In this document: positions 20,570 through 32,276 of the stretch, piece after piece
Numbering within the stretch: position 1 is the first letter of the stretch
How the letters are laid out: each line of letters opens with the position of its first letter
Assembly: GCA_009829735.1 (NCBI GenBank)
Contig: CM020618.1
Span: 24,227,346 to 24,291,345 of the forward strand
Length of the DNA: 64,000 nucleotides
Reading direction: 5' to 3'
Source: Pyropia yezoensis
Taxonomy: Eukaryota > Rhodophyta > Bangiophyceae > Bangiales > Bangiaceae
Translations under genes and position numbers: made by a program
The notes under the pieces: model-generated
Told to the model about the DNA's origin: nothing
The model's input: only the letters and a program-made list of their open reading frames with translations
Database searches by the model: none

Positions 20570-22060
20570 GGCGCCTGCGCGTCAGCAGCGGCGGCGACAG
20601 TGAATGCGCGTCCGGCAATGCAGCGGCGGATGGGGGCAGCAGCGGAGCGGCGACGGAAGCGGTTGTGGCGGCGGCGGGTACTCGCGTTGAGGTGCGGTGG
20701 ATTGTCTGGGTGCTGGGCGCCGCGGCGGAGCAGTGGGGTCTAAAGGGTAACCACCGATTTCTTGCATTCCTGGTGTTTTCCTCTTGCGCCGGATTTCGCG
20801 ACCCTCTCTCCGTGCTTCAATAACGTCGATTTTGAAGACTACATTTGCTTTACGCTTCCAGATGCAAGTTGCACAAGCCCGCATGCATGGTGCTGGTCTG
20901 CGCCGGAAGCGCACGTCCCTCAGCTTCCATGTGGTAACGACAGAACAACTTGCGAGCTTGTGAAGCGCTCCCTGATGAGGGAATGGAAAAAGTTGCATCT
21001 GGGATCTGGTCTGCACAGCAAGCACTGCACCCACAAGCAACGGACGATGCAGGTCTGTATCCCACTACAGGGCGACCCCAGAGCAGAAACAAAACTCTCC
21101 CAGCATTCCGTTTGGAACTGCGACCAGTCATGAGTTCTCAATCGTGACAGCGGAGTAATCCGGGCCGTTCTATTGGACACTAGCCGAGAAAGAGTAAGGA
21201 TCAGTCGCGGGAGATTTTTCGCTCGTGCCGAAGAGCGCAGCCGACCTGGGTTGTCCCATTGTTGTGCCCTGCAAGAAGCTGCGCTGCGCAGCATTCTCAG
21301 GAATCTTGGTTGCGCCCGCGATGCAAACTCAGCGTTGCTCAAAGCAATTCTTCGGGCAAGGACCCCGCTTGCTCGTGGTCCTGGCTTAAGCCCCACTGCG
21401 TGGGCGGTGCCGGCGGCCCGTGCAGATGTCTGGCCAAGTCGCGGTGTGTCTGTCAGCGCAGTGACGCCAACCGCCAATAGCTTAATTTCGGAGCATTCGG
21501 CCCGATTCGCCGGTGTAGGACCTCGCAAAGTCTCCCAGGGACCCCGTAGAGGCCGAAATGTGTACATCTATCGTGTCCGAAGGAGCTCACACAGAAGGCG
21601 TTGCCATGATCTTCTCGCCTTCTTCATGACCACGACAAGGACGACAAGGTGCTCCTCCTCGAGAAAGAACGGCCGCTCGCAGATCTTTTCCGGCGGAGAT
21701 CGGACCCCCCAAGCACGGTTTTGCAGATACTGAATCGCAGGATGCACGCCATGCTGCGTATCGTACACATGCACAAGCGTGTACCTGCACGGCACTGTAC
21801 TGCAATGTTTGACTGCTTACATGTATTTGCGAAGAAAAGCGTCTCGGATCGAAGGACATGCGCACACGAAACGCGCACATTCTGCACGCGATGTGAGCAA
21901 GTCTTCACATATATTGCCGTCGGCCGCACATTTCATGTGCGTTACAGTCTCCCTCACAAAGTTGCCTTATGAATCTCACGCGCTTGGCGCGCAGAAGCTG
22001 CCCGGGGATTACGATGGGCGCTTGGTGGCCTTCGAAGGGGGAACGTCTCCCACGGCCCTT
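20570..22060. other. Unassigned stretch, no convincing gene
   Basis: It begins with a GGC/GCG-rich stretch (20580-20700) and continues in non-repetitive sequence. The longest open frame is about 215 codons on minus (20920-21567), with an Arg/Ser/Leu-rich composition typical of a chance frame in GC-rich DNA. I recognise nothing in it. Confidence 0.4.
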
Positions 22061-22065
22061 CCTCA

Positions 22066-22195
22066 CAACCCTGCGAGTGTGTCGCCGCCCCCCCCCCCTG
22101 CGAGTGTCTCGCCGACGCCCCCCCCAGCATGTGTCTCGCCGACGCACCCCCTGTGAGTGTCTCGCCGCCATCCCCCTGCGAGTGTCGCGCTCCTG
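22066..22195. repeat. Minisatellite, about five 24-29 bp units
   Basis: Units follow CCCTGCGAGTGTCTCGCCG plus a variable C-rich spacer, starting near 22069, 22098, 22125 (variant CAGCATGTG), 22149 and 22173. Spacer length differences come from C-run changes. Confidence 0.8.
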
Positions 22196-22584
22196 GGCGT
22201 TGCGGAGCGGCGAGCGCGAGCAATACGCTGCACCCCACCCGCCGCATGCGGCCGAGTAGTTCTCAAGACAAGTCCGTGCCGTGACCTGACTTCACCCGTG
22301 GCGCAGATGCGCTTCCACCGCTGAACGTCGCATGTGTGCAGCGCTGTTTGCACTGCTGCGACCTGGTGCTGCGTCGCCTCTCACGTGCAGTCATTATAGG
22401 CGGCATCGTCAGAGGCGCACTACTTGCTCTCCCACCCTCCACAGGCCTTCTGTTGTGCTTTTTCTTCACTCGACAATCTCGGACGCTGACCCACACTGCG
22501 GGTGTACACCCTTCACACGTGCGCTCCACCTGCGAATGTGACATTAAACCTTGCTACCGACCAACGACCAAAGGCTCAACTGTC

Positions 22585-23351
22585 ATGCTCGGCACCGATG
22601 CTGTCCAAACTTTCCCTGCGACTGTCGACGAGGAATTTCCTGGCGATGACGGCACTGGCGTTGTACCAGCACCTCCAGCTCCAGCCAAGGACCTCTCTGG
22701 CGCTGACGGCGCACTAGCTCCCCCTGCATCTGTCGAGGACAACTTTGGCGATGACGGCGGTGGCTTCATCAAAAGGTTCGACTCATGTGTGCCGTATAAC
22801 GAGCGTGACGTCGACGGAAACTTCTTTTGCGAAATTCGGCGTCGGCGCAGGCCGCAGGCGCTTGCTATCCCCATCATCTCCGAAGTTCAAGACGATTCGG
22901 GCTCGCAAGGCTGCTCCCCTCAGGGATCGTCGTCGTCTACGCCCGTCGGGAACAGCACGTGCCTCATCCGTGGACCCGTGCGCGGCTTCTCTGATGATGC
23001 GTGGCGCTTTTCTACACTCACAACCGTATCGTCCGCTGCACCTCTTCCCACGCACAAGGTCTATGTGCGCTCTATGTCGTGGGTTGTTCCTGGTACTTAC
23101 GTTGACATCGAGGACGCGCACGCGTCTATATGTGCGGTGTTTGAAGCCCGCGCACCGGCTGACCGGCCTTGGGACGAATCGTTTACAACGAGCACTTTTC
23201 GCGTTGTTAGCCACCAAGACGCACTATCTGATTCGGACATCGGCGTGGTTCTCCGATCCGCGCGTGATACCGTCCGAAGGTCCAACAAGAAGATACCAGA
23301 CGGCTACGTCGCTCTTGTGGAACGGTGTCCTGCCATGCCATCGACGATCCG
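22585..23351 (+). CDS. Unrecognised spliced gene candidate, exon 1
   Basis: The frame is open from at least 22336, and the first good ATG is at 22585. The product has an acidic, Pro/Ala/Thr-rich N-terminus followed by a more structured part (for example SMSWVVPGTYVDIEDAHA and IPDGYVALVERCP). Left unspliced it meets a stop at 23353-23355. The donor GGTGAGC at 23352 overlaps that stop, and joining to an acceptor at 23618-23619 keeps phase and enters the next long frame. I recognise no family. It belongs with the segments up to 26301. Confidence 0.5.
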
Positions 23352-23619
23352 GTGAGCCGAAAAGGGGTCAACACTCTGCTCCGCCAGTGGTCCGGCAGGG
23401 CGGTGAAGGAATACCGAAACAAGGGGGCAGCGAGCATTAGGGGACGGTGGCGGCTGTTGCTGCGCGGGATGGGCTCCGGAACAGTTGCGGCCTTACGCAG
23501 GGTCATTGAGTTCGAGCCCCGGCACCCATCGAGGGGCAGCGATAAGCGCGCCGCGGGGGCGACCTCGTTCGATGGGATGATGTGCGTTGGTCGAGGTCCG
23601 CCGGCATCCGTCGATACAG
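23352..23619 (+). other. Predicted intron 1 (GT-AG, 268 nt)
   Basis: The donor is GTGAGC and the acceptor is TACAG. The donor leaves two bases of a codon and the acceptor supplies the third, so the reading frame is kept. The pyrimidine tract is weak and other acceptors are possible. Confidence 0.4.
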
Positions 23620-24311
23620 ATCGGAAACGGGGGAGGAAAAGCGGCTGCGCGCGTACACGAACAAGTATTGGCAGGCCCCAACTGCGGCTGAGAACGAGGA
23701 CGACGACGCGTCCTCAAACGATGACGACGGCGTTTTCTTCGATAATGACAACGTGGAGACGTTGGGCTGTTATGTACCTCAAGATCGCCCTAAGGAGGCG
23801 TTGTTCATGTTGAGTGCGCACTCACACTCCTACCTAGGAGACGATGACGGCACCGGGGAGCTGAGAATTATGGCTGTTGGATTTGACGCCGTCGCAGCTT
23901 TGCAGCGGGCGATGGATATGTCGACGGTAGCCGGCCTCACAGCGGTTGCAGCCGCGTCTGCCCCGCCTGCGGTAGTGACGTTCGCCGCAGACGGGGGCAC
24001 CGTGGGTGGCGAGTTGGTGACTGCCTTCACAGCTGGCGCTTCGTGTCCACATCTGAAGCATGGCAGGACTGACCTCGTACCTCTTGCCTACCCACTCTCA
24101 GGTGAGACGGACGTAGACCACCTCGTAGCCACTGTGGTACGCGACATGCTAGCGGCCGTCGTGGACGCAAAGTTCACCGTCTCAACGTCGTGCTCTACTA
24201 CCAACGCTTCAGCCAGCGACGGTAGCAATGACGTTGAAAATGGAGCTGAGAAGGACGAAGACACGTCGTCGAGGGTCCTGATCAAGCTTTGTGACGAGGT
24301 CGAAGTCTGTG
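23620..24311 (+). CDS. Unrecognised spliced gene candidate, exon 2
   Basis: The exon is open throughout and continues past 24311 to a stop at 24418 if unspliced. It encodes a basic start (GEEKRLRAYTNKYW), a strongly acidic patch (NEDDDASSNDDDG) and an Ala/Val/Thr-rich middle. It ends LCDEVEVC, just before a strong donor GTACGT at 24312. The joined exon 3 continues in phase. No domain is recognised. Confidence 0.5.
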
Positions 24312-24493
24312 GTACGTTGGCGTGTTGTATGTCGCGATGTGTGCGTTGGCTACCGTTCTTTAATGCCCGGTGTGTGCGTGTCATCGACGCCTTGTTATGG
24401 TCTCACGCTCGCATCTAACGGACGCTTGCCTTGTGGTTCCTCTCTTCTCTTGCTCGTGGGTTTTTTATTCTCTTCTGTTCAACAACCGGACAG
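24312..24493 (+). other. Predicted intron 2 (GT-AG, 182 nt)
   Basis: Donor GTACGT, a pyrimidine-rich stretch (TTCCTCTCTTCTCTTGC, about 24437-24453; TTCTCTTCTGTTC, about 24468-24480) and acceptor CGGACAG. The exon 2 frame (one base over) and the exon 3 frame fit exactly across it. This is the better supported of the two introns. Confidence 0.6.
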
Positions 24494-25065
24494 CTGACTT
24501 CAAAATGTGTCGCTGGGTCCATGGCCACACCGGCAACGGAGACACGTGGCGATGTGTCCACCGCGCCGGGTGCCTTGTGCTCGAGTACCTGCGTGCGAGC
24601 TGCCATATGCAGCAAGTAGCTGACCGCTCAGACGAGGTCGTCCCGAAGCAATGGCAACTGGCCATTTGGAGACTGGCGGGGTGGACGATAGGTCATAGCC
24701 GCTGTCCTGTCGAGTTCAACGCAGGCGAGGCGTACATTAGCTGCCCTGCATGCAAGATCCTGTTGGCGGTGTCCGGAAGTGAGGTTCTCAACAGCGGCGC
24801 CCTTCGGTGTCCCCGCCCTGAATGCGATGGGAACGATCCGATTTACCTGCTACACGACATTGCACGCTCGCCGATCGACGACCTAATCAACGCTTCTCGG
24901 ACTTTGTGCGGTGGTGTCCGCGGGTACCCCCTGCTTCGCAACATGAAGTCGCGCATTCAGCTTCCTGTGCTGCATTGCACTGGGATCATCGCCGAGGTCA
25001 TTATTTTCTTCGTGCTGGAGTGCCTCCCAGAAGCAGTGCAGGCCGACGCGCGCTCGACCTTATGA
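24494..25065 (+). CDS. Unrecognised spliced gene candidate, exon 3 to in-frame TGA (zinc-ribbon-like)
   Basis: The exon encodes a Cys/His/Trp-rich segment with a likely zinc-binding pair, CPAC about 18 residues before CPRPEC, and a short hydrophobic run (LHCTGIIAEVIIFFVLECL). An in-frame TGA at 25063-25065 ends it. The same frame reopens and runs to 26301, so this is one exon with a nonsense codon, a missed short intron, or two genes. A neighbouring frame around the TGA reads LMSYLREGK, leaving an indel possible too. I recognise no family; a DNA-binding or transposon-related role is only a guess from the zinc cluster. Confidence 0.5.
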
Positions 25066-25086
25066 GCTATCTCCGGGAAGGGAAAG

Positions 25087-26301
25087 ATGGACGCCCTGTA
25101 CCTGCGTGAGCACGGCGAGCTCGTTGCCCATGCAGCTGCTCGCCCAGAGATTCTCTCCCGCGACCTGGATTTCACATTCACCCTGTTGCTACAACTGACG
25201 CAGTTGCTCAACGCCTCCTGGCGTGGCTCACTGACCGATGAAGTGGCCGTGAACCGAGACGGGGCTGGATCCATTGCTAGACTGGCGTCGTCCATCATGG
25301 GGCCACTTTATCAAGAGGTGAAGCCCCTGGACCCCAGGAAAAAGGACGCCAACGTGCTGACGCTGCACAGGCACGCACCGATTGCGCATCTACAGAATCA
25401 AGTCGGCAACCAGCGCTCTGAGCTCGCGTACATCTCTGATGTAGCCATCGAAGGACATCTTCGCGGAGTGGGCCCGTACACGCACAACCACGCCAACAAT
25501 GCGCCGCAGGCGGCTGTTCTCTTGTACCTTGCCGGGCTTTGTGACGCAACAATCAAGTTTTCCACACCATGCTCGCATCCCTCCTCCCTTGCATACACCA
25601 AGTACATTAGAGTTTGCGAGTGCTGGCGGACCTTGGGAGCCCATGGGTCCACGGAGTTTGAGGCTTTGAAGACCATCGGAGAAACGGACACGAACATTGT
25701 CTTCGAGTCAAGGAGAGGAGGGGCAGAGATGTGCTTCACTCTTCCGTTGCACGATGTTGTCGATGCCAACAGCGCCAAGTGGGTCGAGCCGTCGGGCTCG
25801 TCCCGGTCGGGAAAGAAGGAGTTTCTCCGCCGAGGCTTACGCAGACGGCAACAGGTCATCAACGCCTGTATTTGTGGAATGCTGGTGAGCACTGATGAAA
25901 GTGTCGGCATTCCGGTGGCGCAGGCCCGACGGGTCGCCAAGGAAGCTGCTGAGGCCGCGCGGGACCCCAAGGAAGCCCCAGCGGGGCCAGGCGCGTGCTC
26001 TGGAGATGATTCTCATCTTGAGTCATACGGTGAAGACCTTCCAGACTCTGCGTCCAACGGTTCCCGGCCCTCTGCAGTCACTGTGGAAGTTCGGAGGGCA
26101 AAGCAGCATTCGGTGCTTCCGGCTGTGCGCCAGGCCGTGCCTCCACTGTGGCTGTTGGACAAGGTACTTGCAACACCTGCAGCGCACGCCACTGTGCGCA
26201 CATTGTCACCGGGCGAGATTGAGGTGCCCGCTCCTGATGTCGTCGACACTGTTATTCGCAAACACATCGTCAACCTGCGATGCTTCCTGATGCGCACTTA
26301 A
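25087..26301 (+). CDS. Unrecognised ORF, 404 aa, downstream part of the same gene candidate
   Basis: The ORF is in the same frame as the preceding segment, 21 bases after its TGA. It has an alpha-helical look (MDALYLREHGELVAHAAA, RDLDFTFTLLLQLTQLLNA), a His/Asn-rich stretch (GPYTHNHANNAPQAAVLLY) and a lower-complexity C-terminal third. Codon use is balanced and the frame has no triplet-repeat bias, so it is the most gene-like ORF of the central block outside the transposons. It ends at TAA 26299-26301. Function unknown. Confidence 0.6.
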   Translation: MDALYLREHGELVAHAAARPEILSRDLDFTFTLLLQLTQLLNASWRGSLTDEVAVNRDGAGSIARLASSIMGPLYQEVKPLDPRKKDANVLTLHRHAPIAHLQNQVGNQRSELAYISDVAIEGHLRGVGPYTHNHANNAPQAAVLLYLAGLCDATIKFSTPCSHPSSLAYTKYIRVCECWRTLGAHGSTEFEALKTIGETDTNIVFESRRGGAEMCFTLPLHDVVDANSAKWVEPSGSSRSGKKEFLRRGLRRRQQVINACICGMLVSTDESVGIPVAQARRVAKEAAEAARDPKEAPAGPGACSGDDSHLESYGEDLPDSASNGSRPSAVTVEVRRAKQHSVLPAVRQAVPPLWLLDKVLATPAAHATVRTLSPGEIEVPAPDVVDTVIRKHIVNLRCFLMRT

Positions 26302-28250
26302 ACGCCCCAGTACGCGAGGTGGGCCTCTCAAGCCAAGGTTCAATCCGCTCATGATGTGGAGGCCGCAGAAACGGTTCTTCGGCGTCTTACTGCCATGGCG
26401 TCGAGCAACGTCGCATTGCGTGATACGGATGTGGTCATAGAGGTGCAATGGGCGGCGCCTCCTGAGTGGTGGCGCCTCGATGACATTGCTCCGGAGAGCA
26501 CTGCGTCGCTTGTGTTGACTTCGTCGGAGGTGTGTGCCGCTTCGCGTCGGAGGGGGAATAGTGGCGTTTTTCCCCCCGGCTTCGGCCTCCGGCCTTCCAC
26601 CTCCCACCTGCACTCCTTCCCTGATGGGTTGGACGCGTGCGGCCCGCACCAACGTCGCTGACGTGGCCGCGGGCGGCTCTCCCCGCCGTGAGTGCGGCTT
26701 GCTCGCCACCGACACTGTCGGCGCGCCCCTGCTGACGACCGCTGTAGCGCAATCGTCACCATGGTGCAGGTGAGGGCGACAAGCAGCGCTCGCAGTTTCC
26801 GCCTCCCATATATGTGGCGTCGAGGGTGCGGGCTGCAGCAACTTCGAGTCCCCCACCGCCTCACTCACGATTGTGTAGAGCGCCCACGCCGCCGCCTCCC
26901 GCCCCTACGTCTACCTGCGCCTGCCGCCGGCGTTCTCCGCCCCAGCCGCCAGCTAGGTCGAGCACCAGCCGTATGGCCGGCTGTCGTGCGTGGAGGGGGG
27001 GCTTGATGTCGCCAAGCCTGTCGTTCGAGAGCGCAGGACGGTGACATCGCGGTTGTGCACCACCGCACTCTCGGTGCGGCCCCCCACAAATGCCCACTCT
27101 CTCCGCCCGTGCTGCCGCTGCCACCGCCGACGACTCCCAGCAGCCCTGATATGGGCCATTTATCTATCGCTGACGGCCTTATTCGCGCCCCAGCCGGGGT
27201 CGAGTCTGGCGGCCGTGATCGGCATAGCCCCTACCTGCACTTGAATACACAGCGACGGTCTCTGATTGAGGCTGTCGCGCGGCGTTCCACGTCCAGGCGC
27301 TGGGGCCGCGCCGGAGAGGCTGCAATAAGCATGTTGGACGTCCCCTCGATTATTTATGAGCCGCTTTGAACAGACGTGTGCTTATTAGGGGCTGTAATTT
27401 GGTATGAAGACGCGGTCTGCGGTGGTGGTTAAGCTTCGCTCTCCCTTGCATCGTGCCGCGTGGCTTCTTCTCACGGCCGCTGCCCCTCCCCCCCCACCCC
27501 CGCTAGTCCCGCCTGCCGTTCGTCTTCACCGTGCTTACGATCCAGCGCCCCCTCTCCCGCGCGCTCCCCTCATGCTCTCCCCGTCCCCCCCCCCCCTGCC
27601 CTCCCCGTCTTCTCTGTGCCTCGCGCTTCTCCCAACTTTCCCTTCTCGCCCGCCTGTATCATCGTCGCAGTGCTGTACATCTCCGTCATCTACGTGGGCG
27701 CTCTTTGTCTACGATCATGCCGACGGAGGAGCCGGCGTAGTGGTCTGGCCGCCTCCGCACCGGTCTGTGCGTTTTCGTCGAGGTCGGCTCCCCGTTGAGC
27801 CGGACATGGGTGCCAGGCGACATCCTGGGATCAGAGAAAAGCGCCATGAAGCCGTATCGTACCTGTATGCCTGACCACCAGATATGTGTGCGTATTCCGC
27901 GCGCCGGGGTGCAGCTGTTCTGGTGCTGGAAAGTGCTACGAATGCAAAACCGCACGAAGCAGCCCCGCATGCGGGAAGAGGGGCCTCTTAACTCCGGTGC
28001 ACCACGCATGACGGTGGTGCGCGGGCCCCTTGTGCCCGTCGACACCGACAGCGACGCATCGTCGGACACGATTCTGTCGGAATCGTCTACCGAAGGTCCC
28101 CACAGGGAGTCCGACGGCAAAGACCCCGACAGCTCCACTGACGTCGTTGCGGGACCTGCCATTCCGACCGCGTCGGGCTCTGGCGGCCGTACGAGCTCCG
28201 GCGACAGTGGTCTTTATCGAGGGGCTGGAGGTGGTGCGGGGTTGGTCGGC
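26302..28250. other. GC-rich stretch, no convincing gene
   Basis: Overlapping open frames on both strands are Ser/Pro/Arg-rich, as expected by chance at this composition. A frame from about 27795 to 28358 on plus contains an acidic Ser/Asp-rich segment (DTDSDASSDTILSESSTEG) that is more protein-like, but no domain is seen. C-rich tracts occur at 27485-27500 and 27585-27600. Confidence 0.4.
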
Positions 28251-28254
28251 CGAG

Positions 28255-28700
28255 GTGCGGGGTCGCGCGGCGGACTTGCGCGGTCAGGTGGCGGCGGCGG
28301 AGCAGCTGGTACCCATCCCGCCGGTGCGCCTACAGGCGGTGGCGGTTATGCTGGTTGATCTAGCCACGGTGCTGCTCGTGGATCTGGTGGTGCTGACGTG
28401 TTGGGTGGCAGTCATGCGCGGTCGCGCGGCAGCGCCTACGCTTGAGGGCACGCGCGCCATGTGCGGTCCGGTGGCGGCGGCGGAGCAGCTGGTGCGCTGG
28501 CCGCCTGCGCGCCTGCTGGCCGTGGCATTGCTGTCGCTTGGGCTGGCCACGGCGCTGCTCGTGGGTCTGGTGGCGTGGGTGTGTTTGGTGGCGGTCATGC
28601 GCGGTCGCGCGGCAGCGGCGACGCTCGTGGGCACGCGTGCGATGTGCGCTCGGGTGGCGGCGGCGAAGCTGCGCGTTCGATTGGCTTCGCCGCCTCTGCG
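28255..28700 (+). repeat. Tandem repeat, about 183 bp unit, roughly 2.4 copies
   Basis: The block GGTGGCGGCGGCGGAGCAGC recurs near 28284, 28470 and, diverged, 28651 (spacing about 181-186 bp). The sequence between also repeats (CATGCGCGGTCGCGCGGCAGC). The unit is a multiple of three or close to it. One frame (28030-28737) turns it into a repeated hydrophobic segment with VAVMRGRAAA; another gives Gly-rich repeats. Neither is clearly the real one. Confidence 0.75.
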
Positions 28701-28737
28701 GATACTTCCCAAGTCACTGGCTAGCTCCCTCGAATGA

Positions 28738-31700
28738 GTCACGACCGCCACGCGGGGCGTGCGCCCCGCCTGGTTTACACCAGCCGGACGACTTCTGCCA
28801 GACGCGCGGCGTCTCAGTGCACCGTGGAGGCCGTCCCCGGCGAGTTTTACGCTGAATGCGGGGGCGTTGCACCGTTTGGCGGCCCCACAGCAAACAGCGC
28901 TCGTGCGGCGTCTGGCGTCTCTTCGGAGACGGGCCGGGGTGCGCTGTCGGAAGCTGAAGGAGAAGCGTTGCGCTTGCCCGCCGCGCCCGTCAGACGTGTA
29001 AAGGGCTACTGCACGCTGGGGACGGAGCCTGCGGCGATAGCGGGCGCCGTATTAGCGAGTGAGCGCCACACAGCGCCCGAAGACGCTTCTGTGGCAGGTA
29101 ATCCTATTCTACTGGACGGACGCGAGGCGTCTGGCGGGCGCGGGACACATGAGGATCGGGATGAGTCTCAGAGCGGTCGTGCGGCCTCTGGGCGTCGCGC
29201 GGCGTCTGGCGGCCGCAGTGGGGTGTTGGGCAGCGGCCGCGGGCCATATGAGGACGCCTCCGGGGTGTGAAGGTCGGTGTGAACGTTGGCCCCCTGCAGT
29301 GCGTGTGCGGCGACGGGAGAGCCGGTGCCGTCTGATTGCGACGGGGTCTTGCGCCTGCTGCTGTGTTCGAGGAGCGGTTGTACCAGGCAGGTGCGTGTAT
29401 TGTGTATGTTTGTTGTGGCGTCATGTGTTCGGTATTCTTCAGCCAGGGAGATATGACTTGCGGGATGCCAGCCTGGGGTCTGGTCTGTGTGAAGGGGGCT
29501 CCAGTCGATAAGCATGCCGAACACTACTCGGAGTTACTCCCGTGCATAATACGCTGCTGCCGGCGGCGCTTCTTGTCCTACCGGATGTCCTAACACTCGG
29601 CTGTCCCGTGTGCGCGGCCGCGCGCCGTGTGCACGCGGGAGAGGAAGCAGTGAGCGGCGGACCAGCCCACCAGGTCAGTGAGCGCGGCTGCGCCACAGCC
29701 TCGGACAACCTGCCGGTGGCGGCCACGACCAAAAGAAAGAGAAGCAACGCCCTGAGTCCACTCTTCCACCAACGGTAGGAGTACAAAGCGACAGACCGGC
29801 AGGCGGGGGTGGGGGAGTGGAAAGGGGACATCCACGCGAAGCGGCTCTCCGCGGTGCCAGTGGCTGTGTTGGCGCCAGCTGCTGTCGCCGGCACCGTCAC
29901 AGCGGGCGCCGAGCCGTGCTGCTTGTACCGACCCGCGGGCGGCGGCCACGAGTTCCCAACGACCTCCGGCAACAGAACGAGCGGGCCACGGACGGATCGG
30001 GGCACAATTCGTGGAGACAGAAGGAACAATGAAAATGCGTCCACCCAACGGGGCGGGTGGCCGGAGAAGATGTGGTGCTCATGAACCACACTACAAGACA
30101 GTTGCCTCCCGTAAGCGCCTTCAAACTGTGGTGGTTGAGGTGGCTTCAGTTGTCGCACATTCCTCGCCCCCGGCGGGTAGGGTGGTGCGACCCGGCGGGT
30201 ATGGTGGTGGAGGAGGTAAAAGCTGTCCAAACGCACGGGCGCCCGACACGCCGCGCTCCGCAAAGCCCAAGTGCATTGAAAAGCTGTTGTACACCGCCGC
30301 CATTGCATAAAGGTCGGTCATTACGGGCACCGCCGGGCACAGGGTTCCATTCGGCTGGGTTTCCATACTGCTGCGTGTGGCGCTGCTGCGGAACGACACC
30401 GCCGCCGCCACCCGCACATGTGTACGGGCTGTTGCCATACGCCACGGAGCCATGCACTTGCATGTGCGTTGCGCGGACGGGTAGACTGACCGGTAGGCTG
30501 CAGCTGCGGCGGTTGGGTCAACAGGCTGATAGGCCGCCACCGCCGCCGCCACCGCCGCCGCCGCCCGCCACCGCTCGCCGCATCACAGCCGCTGCAAGTC
30601 AACAGCCGCCCCCCCCCCTCCCCCGCCCCGCACCCCCACCACCGCCACCCCTCCCATAGCCACCCCTCCCACCGCCCACCACCACCCCCACAGTCGCGGC
30701 CGTCATCACACAACCAGCAACGACCATTGCCGCTGCCGCCGCCGCTACACAACGTCGCCGCCGCTCGTCTCCACTCGCGTGGTCTGTCAATACTCGGAGG
30801 GACAAATTTAAATGCACCGGCCGGCCTGTGGGCGCAGCCGCACGTCCCCTCCAAGTAACACAGCGGGTGGGATGACCGGCGAGGCGGGGGAACCCGCCAC
30901 CTATAGGGTTCGCCCGGCACGCAGCGCCGGCCAAGCCCCAGAGGGAAGCCGTCTAGACAAGCGCCCCCGCCCCGCCGACCCTTTCAGGTGCTACGCCGCT
31001 CACAGTCGCCCGCGGGCGGCCGCTGCTGGCAGGCGCGACGCCGTCGCTGCTGGCGTCACGCGCCGCTGCAGCGGCCGCGACACCCGTCGCCGCTGCCGCC
31101 GCAGGTACCTCTTCCCCGGCGGTCGTGACGGAAAGCGCCGGGGTGTCACCTCCACCAGCACCATCGCAACTGCTGCCACCAACGCTGGCCGGCACGCTCG
31201 TGCCGTTGCCGCCACCCCTCCCGCTGCCGCTGGCCAGCACCTGCAACCGCCGCTGAAAGCGTGACCCGTCCCGTGGTGGCACACTCACCGGCCACATCGA
31301 CTACCGCGTCCATCGCCGGCGGTTTGGCCGTCCTCTCCGGCACGTCCTCCGTCGCCGGCTGCTGGAACATATCTTCCAAGGCCCCCTCCGAGGGCGTCGC
31401 GGGGATGGTAGCGGGGGCAGTTTCAGCGCGGGGACGGTGGTGGCATGGGCAGTGGTATTTTTGGGGGCGGCGGGTAGTCCTGAAGAGCCACGTCCGAAGC
31501 GTGTGTCGTGGATGCGCACTGTATGCGGAGGCCACCGTCGCAAGACCTCCGGGATGACCACACACGGATGTGCGTACCTCCCATTGGCCCACGTACGGCC
31601 ATTCGTATCTGAGCTGAGGCCGGTACATAGGCTCCATGGATTGGGAGAAAATTCAGTTGTCCCAGAGCCGTCCACGCTCTATTTCGGCTTATCTCATCCG

Positions 31701-32276
31701 GAGAGGAGTCGTTTGGCGAGTAATCGTCTAGTCTCTGGGAGACCTAGAAATGTTAGGCAGTTGGTGATGATTAGTGCAAAAACGTGCGGCACTTCGGGCG
31801 CAGGGACAGCGTCAAAGAAAGCTGGCATCCAAATTATTGCGGCCTACCCAACTCCCAGTGTCAGTTCTGACGACGCTCAGCTGAGCGTGCCCTGTGCTCC
31901 CAGTGTCGGTCTCGCTCAGCGACCGGGACGAAGGAGCTGGGTGCTCTGTGCGGTCTCGCCGTCTTCATGTCGGTCTCAAGGAGGTGGCTTCCTCTTTACG
32001 CATGATCCCACTTCGGGGCCGTTGCGTCGACTCGCTGTGCTTCCAGTCGTGCCTCGTCCTGACGGTCTTGTGCTCTGGTGTACATGTCGCGCTGGTCGAC
32101 CGGAATGGCAATGGCGACACCGCCTAAAAGGCTCGTCGCATCTCTCAACTTCCCCTGAACCCACACCGGTACAACCCCATCCCTTTTTCCAACCTCTACA
32201 CCGGATTGCTGTTCAAGGTCAAGGGTTCTAACAAGAGTACGTTGAAGGCTACCCCGGTTTGGGTGGGCCTCACATT
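28738..32276. other. GC-rich, low-complexity stretch, no convincing gene
   Basis: It contains CCGCCACC-type triplet runs (30530-30690), GCC/GCT runs (31010-31250) and mixed sequence. The longest frames (for example 289 codons on minus, 29439-30308) have Pro/Ala/Arg/Ser-rich compositions and alternatives in overlapping frames. From about 31620 the base composition becomes less GC-rich. The truncated end of element E begins at 32277. Confidence 0.4.

Noticed and set aside
20920-21567. A 215-codon minus-strand ORF
   Set aside because: No motif, chance-like composition, and competing frames on plus over the same bases.
23465-23530. tRNA-like sequence with GTTCGAGCCCC and matching GATGGG/CCCATC ends
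   Set aside because: Only about 63 nt between the ends, the T-stem does not pair and no A-box or anticodon arm is seen; it also lies in predicted intron 1.
29439-30308. A 289-codon minus-strand ORF
   Set aside because: No recognisable domain, Arg/Ser/Pro-rich, with equally long alternatives in other frames; probably chance at this GC content.
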